Positions 18,998 through 28,301 are shown, counted from the first letter of the stretch. The stretch is DNA of 64,000 bases from Aestuariibacter sp. (GCA_017794925.1 CP051238.1:4451021-4515020); one strand, 5' to 3'. Translations and numbers: made by a program. The notes: generated by a model not told the origin, from the sequence alone.

Positions 18998-20206
18998 ATG
19001 AAACACGCTTATATTTACGATGGGATCCGTACCGCTTTTGGTCGTCACGGCGGGGCGTTGGCCCACACCCGCCCTGATGACCTGTTATCTTTATGCCTGA
19101 AGGGCTTACTGGCGCGTAACGATGTACCGGGCGACACAATCGAAGATGTGATCATTGGCTGTACTAACCAAGCCGGTGAAGACGCCCGAAACGTAGCGCG
19201 TCACGCCGCGCTGTTAGCTGGTATACCCGAAACGGTTGCCGCGCAAACCCAAAACCGCTTATGCGGTAGCGGGCTGTCAGCCAGCATAGAAGCGGCCCGC
19301 GCCATTATGTGTAACGAAGGCGACTGGATGATTGCAGGTGGCGTTGAAAGCATGAGTCGCGCGCCGTTTGTGATGGCCAAGAACAGCCAGCCCTTTGGTC
19401 GCGATGTCGAGGTATTCGACAGCACCATTGGCGCACGCTTTCCCAATCCCAAAGTGGAAGCCGCCGTGGGCAACGACACCATGCCACAAACCGCCGACAA
19501 CATTGCCAGCGATTTGGCCATTAGCCGTGAACAAAGCGACGTCTTTGCCCTGGCCTCACAACACAAATACCAAAAGGCCAAAGCCGACGGTTTCTTTAAC
19601 GATGAAATCCTGCCGGTAACCGTGCCTGGCGCAAAGCGCAAAACCACCGTTGACGTAGCCGAAGACGAACATCCAAGAGCCGATGCCGAAGCCAGTAAGC
19701 TAGCGTCACTCAAACCCTTGTTCGCCAATGGTGTAGTGACGGCCGGTAACGCATCAGGCATTAACGACGGTGCAGCAGCGTTGTTATTGGGCAGCAAGGA
19801 AGCCGGTGAAGCGCTCGGCATGTGCCCTCGTGCTCGGGTGGTGGCCTGTGCAGTAGCCGGGGTAGCACCAAGGGTAATGGGCTTAGGCCCGGTTGCCGCT
19901 ATTCGCAAAGCCCTGCGGCGCGCCAACTTAACACTGAACGACATGGACGTCATCGAAATTAACGAAGCCTTTGCCGTTCAGGTGCTAGGCTGCTTAAAAG
20001 AACTGAACGTAGCGTTCGACGACAGCCGGGTTAACCCCAATGGCGGCGCCATTGCCGTGGGCCACCCACTGGGCGCATCGGGCGTGCGGCTGGCGTTAAC
20101 CGCCCTGCGTCAGTTAGAACGACAACAAGGCCGGTACGCAGTAGTCAGCTTGTGTATTGGCGTGGGTCAGGGCGTTGCCATGATCCTGGAGAGGGAGTTG
20201 GCTTAG
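18998..20206 (+). CDS. thiolase, PcaF/PaaJ-like
   Basis: A 402-residue thiolase close in appearance to 3-oxoadipyl-CoA thiolases (IYDGIRTAFGRHGGAL, RNVARHAALLAGIP). The nucleophile is Cys89 (QNRLCGSGLSAS); NPNGGAIAVGHPLGASGVRL and CIGVGQG carry the other catalytic residues. Together with the preceding PaaH-like enzyme it could finish a beta-oxidation of a dicarboxylic acyl chain, giving succinyl-CoA or a shorter acyl-CoA plus acetyl-CoA. A strong RBS (AAGGAG) lies in the tail of the upstream gene. It is the last gene before the regulator, with a large hairpin after its stop. Confidence 0.93.
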   Translation: MKHAYIYDGIRTAFGRHGGALAHTRPDDLLSLCLKGLLARNDVPGDTIEDVIIGCTNQAGEDARNVARHAALLAGIPETVAAQTQNRLCGSGLSASIEAARAIMCNEGDWMIAGGVESMSRAPFVMAKNSQPFGRDVEVFDSTIGARFPNPKVEAAVGNDTMPQTADNIASDLAISREQSDVFALASQHKYQKAKADGFFNDEILPVTVPGAKRKTTVDVAEDEHPRADAEASKLASLKPLFANGVVTAGNASGINDGAAALLLGSKEAGEALGMCPRARVVACAVAGVAPRVMGLGPVAAIRKALRRANLTLNDMDVIEINEAFAVQVLGCLKELNVAFDDSRVNPNGGAIAVGHPLGASGVRLALTALRQLERQQGRYAVVSLCIGVGQGVAMILERELA

Positions 20207-20215
20207 CCTATCGGG

Positions 20216-20259
20216 TCTGCTGTGCGTTGCCTGAATTCACTCTGGCAACGAACAGCAGA
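20216..20259 (+). terminator. long hairpin after the thiolase gene
   Basis: A 16-base stem with one mismatch (arms 20216-20231 and 20244-20259) and a 12-base loop lies right after the thiolase stop. It has no T run, so it may be an RNA-stabilising 3' structure or a Rho-assisted terminator rather than a classical intrinsic one. Confidence 0.5.
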
Positions 20260-20419
20260 TCATGAACTTCCGGGGCATTGGTAAAGCGCGGCATCCGGTG
20301 TATACTCAGGCCCAAAGCCAGTTAATTCATAGAGTAAGCAGCAGTTAAGCTTACCGCGACCTAATACGCTTAGAGTAGTAAATAGCGGTTGGACGTTTAG
20401 GAAAAGAGTATCACTTTGT

Positions 20420-21214
20420 ATGACAGAGTTTAGTGACCTGCCACGTAAGAAGAGCGACAGTAGCGACCGGAAGTTTATTGAATCACTTGCCCGCGGCCTG
20501 GATGTGTTGCGCGCATTCAGCCAACAAGGCGGTGTACTGGGTAACCAGGATCTGGCACGGATCACCGGCCTGCCCAAACCCACCATTTCCCGCATGACCT
20601 ACACCCTGAGCAAACTGGGGTATTTGTCGTACTCAACCCAACTGGAAAAATACCAACTGGATGCAGGCGTGTTAGCGCTGGGTTATGCTTATACCTCTAA
20701 CCTGCAGGTGCGCCGCATTGCCAAGCCCATTATGGAGCGCCTGGCAGAACGCGTAAACCTGTCGGTAGGCCTTACCATTCGCGAGCGCCTGACCATGATT
20801 TACGTAGAAAACTGCCGCGGCGACGACGCCCAAGCACTGCGCATGGACGTTGGCTCAAGCTTGCCTATCTCTACCTCGGCAGCAGGCCGCGCCTACTTAG
20901 CAGGCCTTCCGCAGGAAGAACGTGACGTCGTAATGAAAGAAATGGAAGCCCGCGCCGGCGACAAGTGGCCAAAACACAAAGCCGGCATTGAAGCCGCAAT
21001 AGAATGCTACGACAAACACGGCTTCGTCACGTCTTTCGGCGACTGGGACCGCGCAGTAAACAGCGTAGGTGTATCACTAAGACTGCAAGACGGCCGCATT
21101 ATGGCACTCAACTGCGGTGGCCCAACCTATCTGGTATCAGAAGAAATGGCCATGGAAAGCTTAGGCCCGCAGTTGGTTCACGTCGCCAGAGATATTATTG
21201 GTACCGGGGTTTAG
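20420..21214 (+). CDS. IclR family transcriptional regulator
   Basis: A 264-residue IclR-type regulator. The N-terminal winged helix-turn-helix (about residues 20-85) includes SLARGLDVLRAF and LPKPTISRMTYTLSKLGYL. The C-terminal effector domain includes VNLSVGLTIRERLTMIYVEN and ISTSAAGRAYLAG. Members usually bind small carboxylate or aromatic ligands. It sits at the end of the catabolic block in the same direction. It is the only IclR protein in the window, and the only regulator located within either catabolic block, so it is the best candidate to bind the eight TTTCRC-N3-GYGAAA palindromes. No copy was found upstream of its own gene. Confidence 0.93.
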   Translation: MTEFSDLPRKKSDSSDRKFIESLARGLDVLRAFSQQGGVLGNQDLARITGLPKPTISRMTYTLSKLGYLSYSTQLEKYQLDAGVLALGYAYTSNLQVRRIAKPIMERLAERVNLSVGLTIRERLTMIYVENCRGDDAQALRMDVGSSLPISTSAAGRAYLAGLPQEERDVVMKEMEARAGDKWPKHKAGIEAAIECYDKHGFVTSFGDWDRAVNSVGVSLRLQDGRIMALNCGGPTYLVSEEMAMESLGPQLVHVARDIIGTGV

Positions 21215-21250
21215 TTTTTTAGTTTTAAGCGTTTTACGGTTTGATTGAAG

Positions 21251-21283
21251 AAAGCCAGTTGCTGAGAGGTGACTGGCTTTTTG
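21251..21283 (+). terminator. Rho-independent terminator of the IclR gene
   Basis: AAAGCCAGT (21251-21259) pairs with ACTGGCTTT (21272-21280), followed by TT. Confidence 0.75.
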
Positions 21284-21394
21284 GGCTAAATGGATTACGC
21301 TCCAGAGTCTACAACTAGCCTTGATCTGACTAACCTGCTTAAAATTTGGCATCATTTATCACACCTGACAGACGGTCGAAATAAAGCTCTCTGG

Positions 21395-23140
21395 CTATAT
21401 TTCACCATTGCTTGTGACTAACCTATTTCTACCGTTATTCTTTGCTTTGTATAATAATTTGTCTGCTTCATTTAACGCGTCAGCAAAATTAGAATATTGA
21501 GAAGAGGATACAGCCCCCATGCTGAAAGTTATTTTAAGAGTATGATTCTCAATCTCTAGAGCTGAAAGTGATTTTTGCAATCTGGAATAAAAATCCCTTA
21601 AATCTTGAGGGTTAGCATCTGAAAATAATAAAAGCCACTCCTCTCCTCCCCACCGCCCTAAGTAATCACTTTTACGCATAACCGATTTCGCACACAAAGC
21701 GAATTGCTTCAACACTTCATCACCAATATTATGACCATACGTGTCATTAATCGCTTTAAAAAAATCTATATCAGCAATGGCAACAACAAAATCACTTAGG
21801 TTATTTGATTTAAATTTCTCCTCAGCGATTTCATTGATAGCACGTCTATTTAAAACTTGGGTTAATTGATCGTACGAAGCAATATATTCGAAGTGAGATG
21901 CACGTTTACGCTTTCTCCAAAATAAAATAAATAAAAGAAGAAGTAACAAAGTTAATGTTGCAATACCTAATATATAATTTAGTATCAACTGCTTTTGTTG
22001 ACTATTCAGTGTCTTTTGAAGTTGCTTTTCTTGTTGAAGAGTGGCTATTTCTCTTTCTTTCTCTAACGAGTTATACCTAGCTAGTAAATCGGCAACCACT
22101 GCGTCATTTAACTTTCCATTAATTTTTGAAGATATTGACATTTCCTCTCTAGCTAAATTTAGTGCACCCTCAAAATCGCCTTTATGTTGATAAAGTTTAG
22201 CATCAAGTGAAAACAGTCGAACTTTAGTAAAATCCCTAATTTGATTTAACGGATAACCGTGTATTTCGTCTAATATAGATAAAGCATTTTGATATTCTGA
22301 ATTTTTAATTGCTAGTTCAGCTTTCGAAATTAGCAAATTAAGATGATGTCTACTAGCCCCATTTTTTTTCGTATCAGACAATGCTTTTTCTAACCACTCC
22401 TTTGCACTAAAGTAATCACCATTGTCTAACTCTGCTTCAGCAAGAATGCTATATCCTTCTGCTCGTACAATACTCGAAGTTATTTCAGTTAAGAGCCTTG
22501 TAATTTCTGTCTTTAATTCCTCTTCTCCTGAATAAAGATACCTCAAATTTTGAAAAACAATCAAAGATCGCAACTGCTCAATCGGACTTGTCGCGTGCTC
22601 ATATGCTTTCTTTGCATAATCTTCTGCGAGCTTAGTAAAACCAACTAAACTGTAGATGTAACTAAGATTGATATATATATAATTGCTATCTGAATTAACT
22701 AGAGAGCTTCGCTGCTCATTTTCAATAAAATTAGTTACATTCAGTACATCACTGAAGTCGCCTGTTAATATATAGTGTTCAGCCAAAACAGAATAAGAAA
22801 TCAATCTGTATCGTCTAGGTAACAATCTGATTCTGTCTGCTAAACCATCAACATCAATAGGTTCTTTTGGAGGATAGATAAAGTCATGATTGAAAATAAA
22901 TAGCCAGCCAATATTTATTAAAACGTCTTGTTCTGCATTCCCATTTCCGTAATTGCATATTGATTCCAATTCATCTACCAAGAGCTTAGCAGCACTCAAA
23001 TCACTGTCTTTGATAAATTGAATAAGCCTATCCGACACTTTGTCATCCAAAAATTTGCATTTTTCTTCAGCATTCACTTGTTGGCTTATTATCAAAGAAA
23101 AGATTGCCAAAATAACTCTTACTATAACCACGACGTCCAA
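21395..23140 (-). CDS. TPR-type periplasmic sensor with GGDEF domain (diguanylate cyclase), copy 1
   Basis: A 581-residue protein: signal peptide (ends near QQVNAEE), a long alpha-helical repeat region resembling TPRs in the periplasm, a coiled coil rich in E, Q and K, one membrane helix (LLLLLLFILFWRKRKR) and a C-terminal GGDEF domain of about 165 residues. The active loop reads GGEEW, a variant in which Trp replaces Phe. The product-inhibition I-site RxxD (RKSD) lies five residues upstream, as in canonical cyclases. It should make c-di-GMP in response to a periplasmic signal. It is A/T-rich compared with the catabolic genes and is paralogous in layout to the gene at 26362. Confidence 0.88.
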   Translation of the reverse strand: MDVVVIVRVILAIFSLIISQQVNAEEKCKFLDDKVSDRLIQFIKDSDLSAAKLLVDELESICNYGNGNAEQDVLINIGWLFIFNHDFIYPPKEPIDVDGLADRIRLLPRRYRLISYSVLAEHYILTGDFSDVLNVTNFIENEQRSSLVNSDSNYIYINLSYIYSLVGFTKLAEDYAKKAYEHATSPIEQLRSLIVFQNLRYLYSGEEELKTEITRLLTEITSSIVRAEGYSILAEAELDNGDYFSAKEWLEKALSDTKKNGASRHHLNLLISKAELAIKNSEYQNALSILDEIHGYPLNQIRDFTKVRLFSLDAKLYQHKGDFEGALNLAREEMSISSKINGKLNDAVVADLLARYNSLEKEREIATLQQEKQLQKTLNSQQKQLILNYILGIATLTLLLLLLFILFWRKRKRASHFEYIASYDQLTQVLNRRAINEIAEEKFKSNNLSDFVVAIADIDFFKAINDTYGHNIGDEVLKQFALCAKSVMRKSDYLGRWGGEEWLLLFSDANPQDLRDFYSRLQKSLSALEIENHTLKITFSMGAVSSSQYSNFADALNEADKLLYKAKNNGRNRLVTSNGEI

Positions 23141-23372
23141 TATCCTACTTCGTTACACGGTTAGAAATGCACTTCAAAATCGTTAACTTAATCCTAATCA
23201 GCCTTCATTGAGCCAGATAATCAACTATAAATCAACCACTTACTTATAACTAAATTCCGCCCAAATATACACAATAAATACTTCGAGCAATTTGCCCTTA
23301 TTCAAAAGCACCATTGCCATTAAGATATACCCCTTTGATAGTTCAATCATTCCCTAACCCCAAAACTCAAGC

Positions 23373-23378
23373 TATACT
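23373..23378 (+). promoter_or_regulatory. -10 element of the rsgA leader promoter
   Basis: TATACT is a near-consensus -10 about 31 bases upstream of the leader-peptide ATG. No strong -35 was seen. Confidence 0.35.
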
Positions 23379-23408
23379 CCCCTCAGTCAAACGGTTAGGA
23401 GAGTATTG

Positions 23409-23447
23409 ATGATTGTCGTCACCCTGACCGGGCTATGGGTTAACTAA
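23409..23447 (+). CDS. possible 12-residue leader peptide upstream of rsgA
   Basis: ATG at 23409, preceded by TTAGGAGAG, opens a reading frame for MIVVTLTGLWVN that ends in TAA. Its last five codons form the left arm of the first of three overlapping hairpins. A ribosome on this peptide would block that arm. The placement is that of an attenuation leader, but the peptide matches no leader I know. Confidence 0.4.
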   Translation: MIVVTLTGLWVN

Positions 23448-23495
23448 AACCACCCTGTTTCGCCCGGTGCTAATGCCGGGGCGTTTTGCCCCCTT
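23427..23495 (+). promoter_or_regulatory. alternative hairpins (possible attenuator) upstream of rsgA
   Basis: Three mutually exclusive stems are visible: ACCGGGC (23427-23433) with GCCCGGT (23462-23468); CCCGG (23463-23467) with CCGGG (23476-23480); and GGGGC (23478-23482) with GCCCC (23488-23492). The first includes codons of the short leader ORF. Only two T follow the last stem, so transcription termination is less certain than structural switching. The stem pairings are direct observation; the regulatory role is inference. Confidence 0.4.
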
Positions 23496-23528
23496 AATGA
23501 AAACATTAACGTTAGTTAAGGGTTAGTT

Positions 23529-24569
23529 ATGACTAATTTTCACATTCTCGCCGCTATGGGCTGGCGTCCTTTTTTTCAGCAACAACTCACTCTTGAAGAG
23601 TGGGATTGCGTTATTCCTTTAAGAGTTACCGAACAACACAAGTCTCAGCTTACCGTGATGTCAGATTCGCACACATTTAGTTTGCCGGTTGTGCCCAGCA
23701 TGCCTTCTTTGGTGGTGGGCGACTGGTTGTTGCTTAACGAGCAGCATCAGTTCCTGCGTTTGCTGGATCGTTACAGCTGCTTTAAACGCAAGTCTGCCGG
23801 TACCGGCCACGACTGGCAGTTAATCGCAGCCAATGTCGATACCGCGTTTATTGTGTGTTCAATGAACGAAGACTTTAATCCCAGCCGTATCGAGCGCTAC
23901 CTGGCGCTGGCCGAGGCTGCCGAAGTTGAACCTGTGGTGGTGTTAACCAAGGCCGATTTAACCGAACAGCCTGAGCAATGGATTGATAATGTTCGCAGCA
24001 TCAACAAGCAACTACAGGTAGTTGCCCTAAATGCGCTGGATTCATCTTGCGCCGATACCTTGAGTGACTGGCTGAAACCCGGTAGCACGGTGGTAATGCT
24101 TGGCTCGTCGGGTGTGGGTAAATCCACTCTCGCCAACTCGTTACTGGGAGAAGCGCGTCAGCTTACTCAGGGTATTCGTGAAGAAGATGCCAAAGGGCGT
24201 CATACCACTACGGGTCGTTCGCTTTTGCCGTTGCCCAATGGCGGCCTGATTTTGGATACGCCTGGCATGCGGGAACTGCAGTTAGCCGATTGCCATGATG
24301 GCATTGTGTCGGCCTTTGCCGATATTCAGCATCTGGCCGAAGATTGTCGGTTTGCCGACTGTCAGCACCACAGTGAACCGGGTTGTGCAGTGCAAGCTGC
24401 GTTAGCGCAGGGTGAGCTTGATCCTCGGCGACTGGCTAACTACCAGAAGCTGCTGAAGGAAGATGAACTGAATTCAGCGACGCTGGCAGAAAAGCGCGCT
24501 AAAGATAAAGCCTTTACCCGCTTTGTGAACTATTCGCTGAAAGAGTCACGCAAGTTTAAAGGTCGGTAG
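23529..24569 (+). CDS. rsgA: small ribosomal subunit biogenesis GTPase RsgA
   Basis: A 346-residue circularly permuted GTPase that acts in late 30S assembly. After an OB-fold region, the G4 motif TKAD (140-143) comes before the P-loop GSSGVGKST (192-200) and G3 DTPG (243-246), the permuted order that defines the family. A C-terminal zinc site follows with Cys273, Cys278, His280 and Cys286. The C-terminal tail is basic and lysine-rich. RsgA paralogues exist in some gammaproteobacteria, so this may be a second copy. It is monocistronic, with an unusual leader upstream and a terminator downstream. Confidence 0.92.
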   Translation: MTNFHILAAMGWRPFFQQQLTLEEWDCVIPLRVTEQHKSQLTVMSDSHTFSLPVVPSMPSLVVGDWLLLNEQHQFLRLLDRYSCFKRKSAGTGHDWQLIAANVDTAFIVCSMNEDFNPSRIERYLALAEAAEVEPVVVLTKADLTEQPEQWIDNVRSINKQLQVVALNALDSSCADTLSDWLKPGSTVVMLGSSGVGKSTLANSLLGEARQLTQGIREEDAKGRHTTTGRSLLPLPNGGLILDTPGMRELQLADCHDGIVSAFADIQHLAEDCRFADCQHHSEPGCAVQAALAQGELDPRRLANYQKLLKEDELNSATLAEKRAKDKAFTRFVNYSLKESRKFKGR

Positions 24570-24596
24570 ACCTTACGACTTCCTTTCTGCAAACAA

Positions 24597-24632
24597 GCAT
24601 CAGTCGCACGTTAGTATTGGCTGATGCTTTTT
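24597..24632 (+). terminator. Rho-independent terminator of rsgA
   Basis: GCATCAG (24597-24603) pairs with CTGATGC (24621-24627), followed by TTTTTC. Confidence 0.75.
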
Positions 24633-24765
24633 CTGTTTCTCGCCATCTTCATTGTTCTTGCCCGGATTCTGAGCCACCAGCATGGTTCTGCTGCCAAAAG
24701 AAAACATTGATTTGTTCAATCGGTGAGCATAACGTAAATCGGGATAACCAAAAAAAGGAACAATA

Positions 24766-26148
24766 ATGCGGTTACTAACGACACTCACTTTGTTAACCGG
24801 CTTACTAACCGGCATGCCGTTACAGGCTGAAAATATCGCCCTGGTGGGCGGGCGACTCATCGACGGCACTGCCGAACAACCTCTGCACAACAGTGTGATC
24901 CTGGTTAAAGATGGCATCATTGAACAGGTAGGTACAGTAGATTCGCTGCCCGTACCTGCTGGCTATCGGGTTGTGTCTACAGAGGGCCACGATGTACTGC
25001 CCGGTTTGTGGGAAAGCCATGCTCACATTATGCTAACCGGCCATGCTAACTATACCCACTGGCAGCAGGCCTATCGCGACCGACAGGTCGATGAAATCAT
25101 GCCTGCCTCACTCGTGCAGTTACTGCTTGCAGGCATTACCAGCGTGCGTGATTTGGGCGCGCCGCTTGAAGATTCCGTTGCCATAAAACAAAAGCTCGCC
25201 AAAGGCGAAATTCCCGGCCCAACCTTATATACCTCAGGCCCGTTCCTGCAAGCCAAGGTGGACGACTGGCAAAAGCATTACCGCTGGGAAGTAACCTCAG
25301 AACGTGAAGCCAAAGCCGCGGTTAGACGCCTGCATGATGCGGGAATGGAAATAGTAAAACTTATCGACCACGACGACATGCCCCGCCCTGTTGCTCAGGC
25401 AATTGTAGACGAGGCTCACCGCTTGAAAATGAAAGTGGTTGCCCATGCCCACAAGCCCGATGAAATTCGCGTTGGGGTGGAAATTGGCATCGACAACTTT
25501 GAGCATACCGGGCTGACCACTGCGCCGGGCTATCCTCAGGATGTACTAGATACCCTGGTAGAGCGCACCGCCACGGGCATTTTTGATGGATTACTATTCT
25601 GGACACCCACCATGGAAGGGCTGTTTACCTACCCTGATCTGGTGAAAAACCCGGAAGCCCTCGACGACGCCTGCTGGAAGCGCGGATTAAAAGACGACAC
25701 CATTGCCGACATCAAGCAATCTATTGCCAAGCCGGGCCACCTGAATTACATGCAGCTAACGCCGCTTCGAACCCCCACCATTCGCAATAAGATTAATCAG
25801 TTAAAAGAAACCGGCGTCATGATGTTAGTAGGCACCGATTCCGGCATTCCTATGAAGTTTCATTGTCAGTCGACCTGGCAGGAAATGGCGGTATGGGTAC
25901 ATGACATGGGATTTGATGCCATGGACACCATTCGCGCTGCCACCTACTGGCCTGCGGTTATGATGGGCGTGCAGGACCGCTACGGCTCAGTCACACCGGG
26001 TAAAGTAGCCGATGTTATTGCTGTTCGCGGCGACGTACTGAAATACATGAACCTGGTGCGGCACGTAGACATGGTAATGAAAGACGGCGTGATCTTTAAA
26101 CACAACGGCATTGTGGATGAAGCGCTGCTGCTGAATTTTGGGAAGTAA
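24766..26148 (+). CDS. secreted metal-dependent amidohydrolase
   Basis: A 460-residue amidohydrolase with a signal peptide (ending near PLQAEN), so likely periplasmic or exported. Family features are the N-terminal composite domain (GGRLIDGTAEQPLHNSVILV), the first metal-binding HxH as ESHAHIML at about residues 83-90, VVAHAHKPDEI near 220, and LVGTDSGIP near 360 supplying the catalytic aspartate. The C-terminal PGKVADVIAVRGD is typical of imidazolonepropionase-like and prolidase-like amidohydrolases. The RBS AAGGA is well placed. The substrate is unknown. A decayed copy of its last 27 codons lies at 28302. Confidence 0.88.
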   Translation: MRLLTTLTLLTGLLTGMPLQAENIALVGGRLIDGTAEQPLHNSVILVKDGIIEQVGTVDSLPVPAGYRVVSTEGHDVLPGLWESHAHIMLTGHANYTHWQQAYRDRQVDEIMPASLVQLLLAGITSVRDLGAPLEDSVAIKQKLAKGEIPGPTLYTSGPFLQAKVDDWQKHYRWEVTSEREAKAAVRRLHDAGMEIVKLIDHDDMPRPVAQAIVDEAHRLKMKVVAHAHKPDEIRVGVEIGIDNFEHTGLTTAPGYPQDVLDTLVERTATGIFDGLLFWTPTMEGLFTYPDLVKNPEALDDACWKRGLKDDTIADIKQSIAKPGHLNYMQLTPLRTPTIRNKINQLKETGVMMLVGTDSGIPMKFHCQSTWQEMAVWVHDMGFDAMDTIRAATYWPAVMMGVQDRYGSVTPGKVADVIAVRGDVLKYMNLVRHVDMVMKDGVIFKHNGIVDEALLLNFGK

Positions 26149-26361
26149 TATCTGATTATTTTGCTGCCCGCGCAGGCTTGTTTATGTCGATCTGTAACCT
26201 GCTGTGCTAAAAGACAGTAAGTGAGAAGAAAAGAAAAACCGATCAAATTATTTCAATGGTTGAAATATGTATATAAAACTTCTGAGAGTGCATTAATCAA
26301 GATTTACTGTATTCTATAGAGCTATTATATAAGTATTTGTAATTACTGTTTTTTGGACGAC

Positions 26362-28191
26362 ATGAGCAAGTATTTTTTAAGCGCTCTATTTTTCTTTGCT
26401 TGTTTTCAATCACAAGCTGATGTTGAGAGCGCAATTGAAAAGATAGAGAGTGGCTATCTAACTGAACAAGAATCTCTTGTTCTTTTTCAACAATTAGAAC
26501 AAAACATTCCGTACACTAACCTTATAGATAACGCGCGCGTTATTGCCTTTAAATGCTGGTTTTATTCCCCAACAAATGACACCGAATTCGAAGAATTTGA
26601 AAAGTACCTAAAACGATCTTTCAAACTTGCCGAAGAAGTTGCGGAAATGAAGTTATTGGTCGACTTACACACCTGTAAAGCCCAACAGCTATATATTAAA
26701 GGTGAAATTGAAGCTGCCACCAAATTGCTCAAAAAGGTAATTTCCGATACAGCTAGTGAAGCTTCGCTCATTAACGAGAAAGCAAATGCTCATCTGATTT
26801 TAAGTCGAATTTACAGCCACTCAGAAAGAATGCGTGAATCTTTTAACCATGCCAATCTTGCTTTCGAATCATTTAAAGAGGCACCTAACCCCTACTATCA
26901 AGCCCTGATGATGAGAGATATTGGTTTAATTCATGCGAAATTACACAATTTTTCACTCGCTGTAGAACAAATAAAAAGGGCACTATACTTTCTAGAGCCT
27001 TTTAATGAACAAGAAACATACAAAACTCTTGGAGATCTTGGGTCTGTATATATGCAGGCCGGTGAATTCGAGAAAGCCCTTTCGGTTTATAAAAATATGG
27101 GCGATCTCGTTCGTAAATATGAAGATAGTGATGGCCAAATGTACCTTTACCTTGATATGGCTCATGCTGCCATAAAGCTTAAGGACATTGCGCTCGCTAC
27201 TCAACTGGTAGTTAAACTAAACAGTATCTCAACAAAATCAGACATTTTGGCAAACCTAAGGTTGCTGATTTCGACAGAGTTGCTCTTATTAAATGATAAT
27301 TTTGAGCAAGCATTAACATCCTTCGCAAGCCTTACCAAGGTCAACAAAGGCATATGGACATCTTCCGAGTATTCCAGAGTGTTGAGCGTCAGCCTCGAGC
27401 TTGCTAAGTTCCGCAGTGATACCCATTCTGTTATTAAAATCCAGCAAGAGTTATTAGAGAGGACTTTGGCAAGTCTTTCAAATATTAGCGATGGTAAATT
27501 ATTATCAGATCGGCTTACTCTGGAACTAGAACAAAGGCAGGACGAGATAGTACGTTTAAGAGTGTTAAATCAACTCAAAGAGCAGTTACTTCTTACCGAA
27601 CAAGAAAAAGCTAACTATCAATGGATTGTCATCATCTCAACAACAATCCTAATATTGGTTGTGATCATTTTCGCCCGTAAGCAACTCATGCATAAAGAGA
27701 AATACAAAATAATGGCGCTAAGAGACGAATTGACTGGTATTCCAAATCGTCGTGCCATATTTGCTTTCAACAAAAATGTCATAGAAAACATGAGAGACTT
27801 ACCTCCTTCACTTATTTCTATCGACATCGATTTTTTCAAAGCTGTCAACGACACATACGGGCATGACGTAGGGGATGAGTTGATAAAATCAGTTGCAGAC
27901 ATTCTAACGGCTGAAATTCGCCAGACCGACAAGGCAGGCCGAGTTGGCGGAGAAGAGTTTCTAATCGTGCTCCCTGCCACAGACATAAATAGCGCAATTG
28001 AAATCTCAGAGCGAATAAGAAAACGTGTGGAAATTCATCCTCATACGAATCTACGACTCAGTGTGACTGTTAGTATTGGTGTTATACAAGTAACTCAAGA
28101 TGAATCACTTAGTGAAATAAGCAAACGCTTAGACAAACTACTATACGAAGCAAAAAATTCAGGGCGAAATCGTGTCATGGCCGGTCTCTAG
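26362..28191 (+). CDS. TPR-type periplasmic sensor with GGDEF domain (diguanylate cyclase), copy 2
   Basis: About 609 residues: signal peptide (FLSALFFFACFQSQAD), helical TPR-like repeats through about residue 360, a coiled coil, a membrane helix near 420 (WIVIISTTILILVVIIFA) and a C-terminal GGDEF domain. The active loop is GGEEF and the I-site RQTD lies five residues before it, so it should be a feedback-inhibited diguanylate cyclase. ATG 26362 is preferred over an in-frame TTG nine bases upstream, because TTGGA then serves as RBS. Its layout matches the gene at 21395, in the opposite orientation. It lies between the amidohydrolase and a fragment of that gene's tail. Confidence 0.88.
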   Translation: MSKYFLSALFFFACFQSQADVESAIEKIESGYLTEQESLVLFQQLEQNIPYTNLIDNARVIAFKCWFYSPTNDTEFEEFEKYLKRSFKLAEEVAEMKLLVDLHTCKAQQLYIKGEIEAATKLLKKVISDTASEASLINEKANAHLILSRIYSHSERMRESFNHANLAFESFKEAPNPYYQALMMRDIGLIHAKLHNFSLAVEQIKRALYFLEPFNEQETYKTLGDLGSVYMQAGEFEKALSVYKNMGDLVRKYEDSDGQMYLYLDMAHAAIKLKDIALATQLVVKLNSISTKSDILANLRLLISTELLLLNDNFEQALTSFASLTKVNKGIWTSSEYSRVLSVSLELAKFRSDTHSVIKIQQELLERTLASLSNISDGKLLSDRLTLELEQRQDEIVRLRVLNQLKEQLLLTEQEKANYQWIVIISTTILILVVIIFARKQLMHKEKYKIMALRDELTGIPNRRAIFAFNKNVIENMRDLPPSLISIDIDFFKAVNDTYGHDVGDELIKSVADILTAEIRQTDKAGRVGGEEFLIVLPATDINSAIEISERIRKRVEIHPHTNLRLSVTVSIGVIQVTQDESLSEISKRLDKLLYEAKNSGRNRVMAGL

Positions 28192-28301
28192 AAAATAATC
28201 CAGTCTTACTTTCAGTTGCGATTATTAGTTTATTAGCTATCGATTCCCTTTAGTTGAAATGTGCAACAGCCGACTACAGCAATAGAGCAATACTCTGGGA
28301 C

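Noticed and set aside
19201-19953. 250-codon open frame antisense to the PcaF-like thiolase
   Set aside because: It lies wholly inside a well-supported thiolase on the other strand, has no domain and no RBS; long antisense frames are common over G/C-biased third positions.
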